NCBI GenBank assembly: GCA_050701115.1
Contig: JBOHER010000384.1
Span: 1-12,450, forward strand
DNA: 12,450 nucleotides
Reading direction: 5' to 3'
Origin: JBOHER01 sp050701115
Lineage (GTDB): Bacteria; Actinomycetota; Actinomycetes; Mycobacteriales; Pseudonocardiaceae
Numbering within the stretch: the first letter of the stretch is position 1; every line of letters starts with the position of its first letter. Positions 7,137 through 12,450 of this stretch are shown here, piece by piece. The notes beneath the pieces are model-generated. The model was not told the DNA's origin. It made no database searches and saw only the letters and a program-made list of their open reading frames with translations. The translations under genes were made by a program, and so were the position numbers.

Positions 7137-8135
7137 ATGCGCATCGGCGTGGTGATCAGCATCGTGCTCGGCGCGGTTTTCGCGATCGTCGTCGCCACGA
7201 CCGCGGTGGTCACCACGGTGAGCACCCATCAGCAGGTTCAGGCCTCGGGAATCAGCAATGTGAGCTGCGAGGCGTCGATCGGACCGACCCAACAAGGCCG
7301 GCCGCGACTGGGCTCGGCCGACGCGGGCAACCTCGACGAAGAACAGCGGGGCACCGTCGCGTTGATCATCTCGATCGGTAAGCAGCGCGAGCTGCCGCCG
7401 AGGGCATGGCAGGTCGCGATTCAGGCCGGGATGACCGAGTCCGGCCTGCGCAACCTGCACTACGGCGACCGCGATTCGCTCGGCATCTTCCAGATGCGCC
7501 CGTCGATGGGATGGGGAACTCCGCAGCAGGTGACCCATCCGCCGTATCAGGTCAGCAAGTTCTACGACGTGCTGGGGAACGTGCCGGACTGGGAGCGGCG
7601 CAGGCCTGGGGACAGTGCGCAGGCGGTCGAGCGTTCGGCCTTCCCCGATCGGTATCACCGCTGGGAAGCGATGGCCGTCCACCTGGTGGAGAAACTCGGC
7701 AAGGTGGTGGACGCCTCCGGTTGTGGTGAAGGCACCGGAGCGATCCTGCCGCCGAGCGAGGCCGCGGCCATCGCGATCCAGTTCGCCCTGCGCGAGCGCG
7801 GCAAGCCGTATGTCTGGGGTGCGACGGGTCCGGACTCCTACGACTGTTCCGGCCTGATGCTGCGCGCCTTCGAATCTGCCGGGATCACCCTGCCCCGGGT
7901 ATCCCGCGATCAGTACCGGGCCGGCGCGATGCTGGCGGTCGAGAAGGCGCAGCCGGGGGACCTGCTCTTCTGGGCGTATGACGAGTCGAACCCGAGCACG
8001 ATCCACCATGTCGCGATGTACTTGGGGGAGGGTCAGATCGTGGAAGCCCAGCAGTCCGGAGTGCCGGTGCACACCAGGGCTGTGACCTGGGGCGAAGCCG
8101 AACTGCTGCCGGTTGCGGTGCGGCCCGGGGTCTGA
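7137..8135 (+). CDS. T4SS wall hydrolase: lysozyme-like domain fused to NlpC/P60
   Basis: A 332-aa secreted or membrane-anchored peptidoglycan hydrolase that probably opens the wall for the secretion apparatus (the VirB1 role). An N-terminal hydrophobic segment (about 4-28) is a signal anchor. Residues about 66-195 look like a lysozyme-like domain: QAGMTESGLRNL places a candidate catalytic Glu at E101, followed by GDRDSLGIFQMRPSMGWGT. Residues about 205-332 form an NlpC/P60 peptidase domain with the nucleophile C237 in YDCSGLM, the histidine H291 in HHVAMYLG, and E303 as a plausible third residue in IVEAQQSG. The two domains would cut glycan strands and peptide stems respectively. C44 and C196 flank the lysozyme-like domain and might pair. 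The ATG at 7137 is one base after the previous stop, so translation is coupled. Two-domain hydrolases of this type are common in Gram-positive conjugation loci (for example CwlT-like and TcpG/TraG-like enzymes). Confidence 0.9.
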   Translation: MRIGVVISIVLGAVFAIVVATTAVVTTVSTHQQVQASGISNVSCEASIGPTQQGRPRLGSADAGNLDEEQRGTVALIISIGKQRELPPRAWQVAIQAGMTESGLRNLHYGDRDSLGIFQMRPSMGWGTPQQVTHPPYQVSKFYDVLGNVPDWERRRPGDSAQAVERSAFPDRYHRWEAMAVHLVEKLGKVVDASGCGEGTGAILPPSEAAAIAIQFALRERGKPYVWGATGPDSYDCSGLMLRAFESAGITLPRVSRDQYRAGAMLAVEKAQPGDLLFWAYDESNPSTIHHVAMYLGEGQIVEAQQSGVPVHTRAVTWGEAELLPVAVRPGV

Positions 8136-8162
8136 GCGACGAGTGAGGAAGGACCGAGAGTC

Positions 8163-8906
8163 GTGGCCAAGATGTTCGGCAAGCGGGACAAGTCCGGGCC
8201 GGGACAACCGCAGCACGATCCGATCAGCAGCTTCGCCGCGGCGCCCCTGCCGCGGCACGCGGGCCCGCCCGCGTCGAGCACGCCGCTGGCCGATCATCTC
8301 GCCAGGGGCGGGCCCGGGGTCGACCAGGGCTACGTCGTGCTCCCGCGCTCGCTGGCCGAACAGATGCCGTTGCCGTGGCAGCAGCAGCTGACCGGTTTGC
8401 TCGCGCAGTTCCATCAAACCCACCGCGACCTGTCGTGGCCGCTGTATCGGGTCGTTCCGTCTCGAGAGGAGAAGCTGGTAGACCTCGACGAGGAGCAGTT
8501 GGCCGAAGTGGGCTACCTGGTGGAGATCGACGCGCAGGGCGAGATGGTCTACCGGGAACGCAACGGCCGCAAGGTCGAGCGGCCCGAGGAAACCACCGTG
8601 CTGGTGTCCTGCCTCGATCCGATCGCCACCGGCAGGCCCGGGGCGCCATCGGCGCAGGCAACCGGCCAGTCCCCCGCGACCGGCCAAGGGGGAGTCCCAC
8701 CGGCCCCGCCCCCGCGCGCCCCCGCGCCGATGAACATCGGGCCCCAGCCGGTGTGGTCCACCGTGCCAGACAAGGCCCGCACGCCACAGCAGTCCCGGGA
8801 TTGGTTCACCGAGCCCGCCGACGACGAACCGGCCTCGCCGGACGAGCCGGCCGAATTCGGGCCCACCGGGGAACCGATCGAGCGCCCGTACCGGTTCGGT
8901 CCCTGA
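8163..8906 (+). CDS. Soluble T4SS-operon protein of unknown function
   Basis: A 247-aa protein that I do not recognise. It has no TM or signal peptide, so it should be cytoplasmic. Residues 1-50 are low complexity. A better-ordered core lies at about 53-155 and contains YVVLPRSLAEQMPLPWQQQL, a segment around WPLYRVVPSREEKLVDLDEE, and a strand-rich part with LVEIDAQGEMVYRERNGRK. A Pro/Ala/Gly-rich linker follows (about 155-195), then an acidic tail (about 205-247). The basic N-terminus, folded core and disordered acidic end suggest an adaptor or substrate-recruitment role, but this is inference. The GTG at 8163 has a purine-rich GAGGAAGGA upstream. It is 27 nt after the wall hydrolase and in the same orientation, so it probably belongs to the operon. 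It is the only gene of the cluster without a clear T4SS family counterpart. Confidence 0.75.
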   Translation: MAKMFGKRDKSGPGQPQHDPISSFAAAPLPRHAGPPASSTPLADHLARGGPGVDQGYVVLPRSLAEQMPLPWQQQLTGLLAQFHQTHRDLSWPLYRVVPSREEKLVDLDEEQLAEVGYLVEIDAQGEMVYRERNGRKVERPEETTVLVSCLDPIATGRPGAPSAQATGQSPATGQGGVPPAPPPRAPAPMNIGPQPVWSTVPDKARTPQQSRDWFTEPADDEPASPDEPAEFGPTGEPIERPYRFGP

Positions 8907-8914
8907 GTTTCTGG

Positions 8915-8926
8915 GACACTGATCAC
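8915..8926 (+). promoter_or_regulatory. Candidate leaderless promoter (-10) for the SPOR-like gene
   Basis: GACACT at 8915-8920 lies 6 nt before the ATG at 8927, and no Shine-Dalgarno is visible. This spacing is what a leaderless actinobacterial transcript would have, with transcription starting at or next to the A of ATG. The hexamer is only a partial match to TANNNT. Confidence 0.35.
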
Positions 8927-9133
8927 ATGGCTAGGCGTGGCAAGGACCCGAACCCGGACGCCGGGTGGTACTACAACACCAAGACCGGCGAGGTCGAGCA
9001 CCTCGAGGTGTCCCGATCCATCGATCGGCTCGGCCCGTATCCCGACGAGGCGACCGCCCGCCGCGCGCTGGAGATCGCGCGGGCGCGCACCGAGGCCGCC
9101 GACCGGGCCGACCGCGAGTGGAACGGCAACTGA
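8927..9133 (+). CDS. Small SPOR-domain-like protein
   Basis: A 68-aa soluble protein. It begins MARRGKDPNPDAGWYYNTKTG and continues with a segment RLGPYPDEATARRALEIARA that fits the helix of a small SPOR-like alpha/beta unit. It ends in a charged helix, ADRADREWNGN. Short proteins with the WYYNTKTGEVE pattern are, from memory, widespread in Actinobacteria and usually labelled SPOR-domain or hypothetical proteins. SPOR domains of cell-division proteins bind denuded peptidoglycan, but this protein has no export signal, so that function cannot be transferred. The ATG at 8927 was preferred to longer in-frame extensions because those run through the preceding gene with an arginine-rich translation. 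It lies 20 nt after the T4SS operon and 27 nt before the RNB gene. Confidence 0.78.
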   Translation: MARRGKDPNPDAGWYYNTKTGEVEHLEVSRSIDRLGPYPDEATARRALEIARARTEAADRADREWNGN

Positions 9134-9147
9134 GGCGGCAGCGCGGC

Positions 9148-9160
9148 TATCGTGCAACGC
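9148..9160 (+). promoter_or_regulatory. Candidate leaderless promoter (-10) for the RNB gene
   Basis: TATCGT at 9148-9153 matches TANNNT and ends 7 nt before the GTG at 9161. There is no Shine-Dalgarno before that GTG. The arrangement favours a leaderless message and helps decide the start, because the alternative GTG at 9152 would sit inside the -10 hexamer. Confidence 0.45.
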
Positions 9161-10606
9161 GTGGACTCCACACACATCCGGATGCCCCGGCGCGCAGGCG
9201 ACGAACGTCCACCGCGCGACTTCGCGAGCATTAGGGCCGAGTTCGACCTGCCGGACGGATTCGCACCGGACGTGCTGGCCGAAGCCGACCGCACGGTGTC
9301 CAGCGTCGGTGATCTTGCCGACGATCGGCTGGACGCCACCGACATCCCGCTGGTGACCATCGATCCGCCTGGCGCCAAAGATCTCGATCAGGCGATGTAC
9401 CTGGAGCGACGCGCCTGCGGTTTCCGGCTGCGCTACGCCATCGCCGATCTCGGGGCGTTCGTGACCCCAGCAGGCGCGGTCGACGCCCAGGCCAGGCTGC
9501 GCGGGCAGACGCTCTACCTGCCGGACGGCAACGTGCCGCTGCACCCCACGGTGCTGTCCGAAGGGGCAGCCAGTTTGCTGCCGGGTCAAGCGCGGCCCGC
9601 TGCGCTGTGGACGATCGACACCGACGCCGATGCCGTTCCGGTCGCCGTGGATGTGCGCAGGGCGATGGTTCGTTCGGTGGAGCGGTTCGACTACGAGGGG
9701 GTCCAGGCATCGATCGACGCCGCCCAGGTGCATTCCTCCCTCGCCGCCCTGCCCGACTTCGGCAGGTTGCGTCGTGAGCTGGCCGTGCAACGCGGTGCGA
9801 TCGAACTGCAGTTGCCCGAGCAGGAGATCTCCTGGGATGGTGACGCCACCGGCGGCGGCTGGTCCCTCGGACTACGGCTTCGTACCGACGTGGACGCGTG
9901 GAACGCCGAGATCTCCCTGCTCACCGGGATGTGCGCGGCGACGATGATGCTCGACGCCGGGGTCGGCGTGTTGCGCACCCTGCCCGAGGCCGATCCCGAG
10001 GCGCTGACCTGGCTGCGCCGATCCGCGGGCGCGCTGGGTTTCGACTGGCCGGCGGGTGCGGGCGTGGCTGAGTTGCTCGCCTCATTGGACCCGGCCCGTC
10101 CTGAGTCGCTCGCGCTCTACGCCGACAGCACCCGGCTGCTGCGCGGCGCTGGCTACACCGCCTTTGACGGTGCGGCGCCGGATGGGATGTCCCATGGCGG
10201 GATCGGCGGTCCTTACGCGCACGTCACCGCCCCGATCCGCAGGCTGGTCGACCGGTTCGGCACCGAGGTGTGCCTCGCGGTGAGCGCGGACACCGAGGTC
10301 CCCGGGTGGGCCCGTGCCGCGTTGCCGGACCTGCCCGCGCTAATGGGGGCATCCGACACGGTGGCGGCCAAGGTCGAGCGCGCCTGCCTTGATCAGGTGG
10401 AAAGCTGGGTACTCAAGGACCGGGTCGGCCAGGAGTTCGACGCCGTCGTGCTGCGCGCGGAAGACACCAAGGCCGAAGTGCTGCTGACCGACCCCCCGGT
10501 GCTCGCGAAATGCTCCGGCGAGAACATGCAGGAAGGCAAGCACGTGGCGATCAGGCTGGTCCAGGTCGACGATGTCGCGCGCACCGTGACGTTCGAGAGG
10601 GTGTGA
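9161..10606 (+). CDS. RNB-domain ribonuclease (RNase II/R family)
   Basis: A 481-aa exoribonuclease-like protein that would degrade RNA 3' to 5' with divalent metal ions. The RNB signature IDPPGAKDLDQA starts at I67. D68, D74 and D76 align with E. coli RNase II D201, D207 and D209, while Q77 replaces D210. Downstream are IADLGAFV (equivalent to the VADVSHYV region), DGNVPLHPTVLSEGAASLLPG, and YAHVTAPIRRLVDR at 352-365, which corresponds to the conserved RNase R segment with the RNA-contacting arginines. The last 65 residues look like a small OB/S1-type domain. It is shorter than RNase II (644 aa) and RNase R (813 aa) and lacks N-terminal cold-shock domains, as in the short actinobacterial RNB proteins. 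The start may be GTG 9161 (chosen, leaderless) or GTG 9152 (484 aa). The stop overlaps the next gene by 4 nt. Confidence 0.9.
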   Translation: MDSTHIRMPRRAGDERPPRDFASIRAEFDLPDGFAPDVLAEADRTVSSVGDLADDRLDATDIPLVTIDPPGAKDLDQAMYLERRACGFRLRYAIADLGAFVTPAGAVDAQARLRGQTLYLPDGNVPLHPTVLSEGAASLLPGQARPAALWTIDTDADAVPVAVDVRRAMVRSVERFDYEGVQASIDAAQVHSSLAALPDFGRLRRELAVQRGAIELQLPEQEISWDGDATGGGWSLGLRLRTDVDAWNAEISLLTGMCAATMMLDAGVGVLRTLPEADPEALTWLRRSAGALGFDWPAGAGVAELLASLDPARPESLALYADSTRLLRGAGYTAFDGAAPDGMSHGGIGGPYAHVTAPIRRLVDRFGTEVCLAVSADTEVPGWARAALPDLPALMGASDTVAAKVERACLDQVESWVLKDRVGQEFDAVVLRAEDTKAEVLLTDPPVLAKCSGENMQEGKHVAIRLVQVDDVARTVTFERV

Positions 10607-11400
10607 ATGCGGTGCGGGCGAACCACCTCTTCGATGACCTCGGCGAAGAAGTCCCGCTGCTCGGCACCCCTGGCAAGGTGGTGTCGTTGGTGCCCGCGCT
10701 GACCGAGTCCGTCGAGGCAAGTCGCGCCGGGCTGCTCATCGGAGCCACCGACTACTGCACCCATCCGCCCGAATTGGACGTGACCCGGGTCGGGGGGTCG
10801 AAGTACCCGAGGGTGGACGACGTGCTCGACCTTCGCCCCGACCTGGTACTGGCGAACTCGGAGGAGAACCGTCCTGAGGACGTGCAGCGACTGCGGGCCA
10901 ACGGGGTCCCGGTCTGGGTGATGGCTGCCCCCGCGACGGTGCCCGATGCGCTCGCCTCACTGCGCAGGCTGCTGACCCGGGCGTTCGAGTTACGCGAGCC
11001 CGGATGGCTGGTCGCCGCCGAGGATGCCTGGTCGGATACCGCGCCGGTGCGCGCGACCGCGGTCGTGCCGGTGTGGCGCAAGCCGTGGGTGGTGCTGGGC
11101 AGGGACACCTTCGGCGGGGACGTGCTGCGTCGACTCGGAGTGGCCGGGGCCTATGCCGGCCATGACGACCGCTATCCGCGGCCCACCCTGGACGAACTGC
11201 GTGCCCAGTTCTCCGAGGGTGCCGCCGATCTGCTGGTGCTGCCCGACGAGCCCTACGAGTTCACCGACGACGATGGTCCCGAGGCGTTTCCCGGGGTGCG
11301 CTACGTCCTGGTGAACGGTCGCTATCTCACCTGGTACGGGCCGTCCCTTGTGGACGCCCATCGGCAGTTGTCCGCCGCATTGGATGCGGCGCTGGGTTGA
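10603..11400 (+). CDS. Helical-backbone metal receptor (BtuF-like fold), no signal peptide
   Basis: A 265-aa protein of the helical-backbone metal receptor superfamily, the fold of BtuF/FhuD/TroA-type solute-binding proteins. It shows the usual first half: VVSLVPALTESVEA, then GLLIGATDYCTHPPE, VTRVGGSKYPRVDDVLDLRPDLVLANSEENRPEDVQRL and VPVWVM. The second lobe includes VPVWRKPWVVLGRDTFGGDVLRRLG and a C-terminal strand-helix pair. Family members usually carry a lipoprotein signal and serve ABC importers of vitamin B12 or siderophores. Here there is no signal peptide or lipobox, and no permease or ATPase gene lies nearby, so the protein is probably cytoplasmic and its ligand unknown. GTG at 10603 overlaps the RNB stop (GTGA), implying coupling; GTG at 10612 is an alternative. 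The 3' end overlaps the opposing peptidase gene. Confidence 0.85.
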   Translation: MNAVRANHLFDDLGEEVPLLGTPGKVVSLVPALTESVEASRAGLLIGATDYCTHPPELDVTRVGGSKYPRVDDVLDLRPDLVLANSEENRPEDVQRLRANGVPVWVMAAPATVPDALASLRRLLTRAFELREPGWLVAAEDAWSDTAPVRATAVVPVWRKPWVVLGRDTFGGDVLRRLGVAGAYAGHDDRYPRPTLDELRAQFSEGAADLLVLPDEPYEFTDDDGPEAFPGVRYVLVNGRYLTWYGPSLVDAHRQLSAALDAALG

Positions 11401-12391
11401 ACCCCGGGGGAAAGTCGCTGTCGACCTTCCGCGGGCGGCGCGTGGCGAAGCGGTCGGTCGCCGCTCTGAGGTGTCGCAGCACGCCTGGGTCGCCGACCGC
11501 GTGGCCCGCCTTGTTCAGGATCACCAGGTAGGAACGGTCCCAGGCCTTGTGCAGCGTGTATGCGGTGGCTGGTGGGCAGACGGCGTCGTAGCGACCCTGC
11601 ACGATCATGCCCGGGACGCCGGCCAGCTTCGCAGCGTCCCGGATGAGCTGGCCTTCGTCCAGCCATGCGCGGTGCGCGAAGTAGTGCAGCGCGATGCGGG
11701 CGAAGGGCACCGCGACCGACGGGCTGGCGTACTGGGTGCGAAACGCCGCCGACGGCAGTAGCGCGACGATCGCGCCTTCCCATGCGCTCCACGCGACAGC
11801 CGCCCGCTCGACAACACTCCGGTCGGGATCGTTCACCAAGCGCGCGTAGGCGGCAAGCGGGTTGCCGCGCTCGGCTTCGGGTACCGGGTCGAGGTAGCTG
11901 GCCCATTCGGCTGGGAACAGTTGCGCCGCTCCGCCGTTGTAGATCCAGTCCAGTTCGGCTTGGCGCGCGGTGAACACCCCGCGCAGCACCAACTCGCTGA
12001 CCCGGTTCGGATGGGTCTGTGCGTAGGCCAGCGCGAGGGTGGAGCCCCATGAGCCGCCGAACACCTGCCACCGCTCGATGCCAAGGTGATCACGCAGTCG
12101 TTCCATGTCGGCGACCAGATGCCAGGTGGTGTTGACGCTGAGGTCGGCCCCGGGCTCGCTGATGCCCGGGGTGCTACGCCCGCAGCCGCGCTGATCGAAC
12201 AGCACGATGCGGTAGGCGTCCGGGTCGAAATGCTGCCGGGACATCGGCACACTGCCTGTGCCGGGCCCGCCGTGCAGCACCACGACCGGCTTCCCCGCTG
12301 GATTGCCGCTGACCTCCCAGTACACCTTGTTGCCGTCATCCACATCCAGCATGCCCGCGGCATACGGCTCGATCGGCGGGTACAGATCCAC
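11327..12391 (-). CDS. pip: Proline iminopeptidase (alpha/beta hydrolase, peptidase family S33)
   Basis: A 354-aa cytoplasmic peptidase that releases N-terminal proline from peptides. The alpha/beta-hydrolase elements are in order: HGGPG oxyanion-hole motif at 40-44, FDQRGCGRSTP at 65-75, nucleophile S114 in GGSWGSTLAL, acid D269 in GRYDAVCPP, and H297 in KAGHAV. The DQRGxGRS and GGSWGS motifs are diagnostic for Pip against other alpha/beta hydrolases. The family is usually about 310-320 aa; the last ~35 residues (Pro/Arg-rich) are an extension lying in the part that overlaps the convergent receptor gene. The start is GTG at 12391, just before MDLYPPIEPY, which is the expected Pip N-terminus. 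No Shine-Dalgarno is seen, and a CACACT hexamer lies 6 nt upstream, consistent with a leaderless transcript. It is transcribed separately from all other genes here. Confidence 0.95.
   Translation of the reverse strand: MDLYPPIEPYAAGMLDVDDGNKVYWEVSGNPAGKPVVVLHGGPGTGSVPMSRQHFDPDAYRIVLFDQRGCGRSTPGISEPGADLSVNTTWHLVADMERLRDHLGIERWQVFGGSWGSTLALAYAQTHPNRVSELVLRGVFTARQAELDWIYNGGAAQLFPAEWASYLDPVPEAERGNPLAAYARLVNDPDRSVVERAAVAWSAWEGAIVALLPSAAFRTQYASPSVAVPFARIALHYFAHRAWLDEGQLIRDAAKLAGVPGMIVQGRYDAVCPPATAYTLHKAWDRSYLVILNKAGHAVGDPGVLRHLRAATDRFATRRPRKVDSDFPPGFNPAPHPMRRTTADGRPQGTARTR
11409..11430 (+). terminator. Possible stem-loop terminator after the receptor gene
   Basis: GGAAAGTCG (11409-11417) and CGACCTTCC (11422-11430) pair over 9 positions with one A:C mismatch around a 4-nt loop, starting 9 nt after the stop codon of the plus-strand receptor gene. 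No T-run follows. It also lies inside the minus-strand peptidase gene, so the match could be incidental. Confidence 0.3.
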
Positions 12392-12450
12392 GACCGCAGT
12401 GTGGCAGAGCCGTGCAGATGGGGTGGCCTCGTGCGTGAAAGTGGTTGTTC

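Noticed and set aside
7077..8687. Minus-strand open frame (536 codons) opposite the wall hydrolase and unknown gene
   Set aside because: It spans the boundary of two plus-strand genes, one of them with intact catalytic motifs, and its translation is low complexity and Arg/Gly/His-rich.
8668..8702. CCCCC/GGGGG inverted repeat in the unknown gene
   Set aside because: It lies in a Pro/Gly-rich linker where C and G runs are expected from codon use, and has a long loop; no regulatory position.
933..8906. Calling the region an integrative conjugative element
   Set aside because: No integrase, relaxase, coupling protein, origin of transfer, tRNA target or flanking direct repeat is visible in the window.
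8549..9790. Minus-strand open frame (413 codons) across the SPOR-like and RNB genes
   Set aside because: It crosses three plus-strand genes and intergenic promoters and shows no motif; it is a GC-bias shadow.
1..12450. CRISPR arrays, tRNA genes, insertion sequences or riboswitches
   Set aside because: I saw no regularly spaced repeats, tRNA cloverleaf motifs, transposase-like proteins with terminal repeats, or recognisable riboswitch cores.

Overview
The window is high-GC DNA with actinobacterial features: strong G/C third-position bias, frequent GTG and TTG starts, and TANNNT-type -10 elements. The genes most resemble those of Pseudonocardiales (Amycolatopsis, Saccharomonospora or Saccharopolyspora type). 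That placement is inferred from how the sequences look, not from a search.

Layout. (1) Positions 80-501 hold rnpB, the bacterial type A RNase P RNA, with its P1 helix closed by a perfect 12-bp pairing. (2) Positions 502-932 contain no convincing protein gene. The last ~110 bases are dense with regulatory-looking structure: an 11-bp phased direct repeat, a candidate promoter, a 9-bp dyad, and a hairpin whose 3' arm contains the Shine-Dalgarno sequence of the next gene. (3) Positions 933-8906 are seven tightly packed plus-strand genes that read as one operon for a Gram-positive-type type IV secretion system (T4SS). They are a VirB2/TrbC-like two-TM protein, a VirB3/PrgI-like two-TM protein, a VirB4 ATPase, a TrbL/VirB6-like polytopic protein, a VirB8/TcpC-like NTF2-fold protein, a VirB1-role wall hydrolase (lysozyme-like plus NlpC/P60), and a soluble Pro-rich protein of unknown function. 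No relaxase, VirD4-type coupling protein, integrase or att-like repeat is visible. (4) Positions 8927-11400 are three plus-strand, housekeeping-type genes: a 68-aa SPOR-like protein, an RNB-domain ribonuclease, and a helical-backbone (BtuF-like) metal receptor that lacks a signal peptide. (5) Positions 11327-12391 on the minus strand encode a proline iminopeptidase that converges on, and overlaps, the receptor gene by 74 bp.

How it fits together. The operon supplies the core of a one-membrane T4SS: pilin-like subunit, VirB3-like partner, energising ATPase, membrane channel, VirB8-like scaffold and a peptidoglycan-opening hydrolase. It sits between a structural RNA gene and ordinary chromosomal genes. 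With no DNA-processing genes in view, it may be a fixed chromosomal translocation machine rather than a conjugative element, and the 247-aa unknown protein is its most interesting part. Genes inside the T4SS operon mostly have Shine-Dalgarno sequences and translational coupling. The flanking genes show no Shine-Dalgarno but have -10-like hexamers 6-7 nt before the start codon, suggesting leaderless transcripts.
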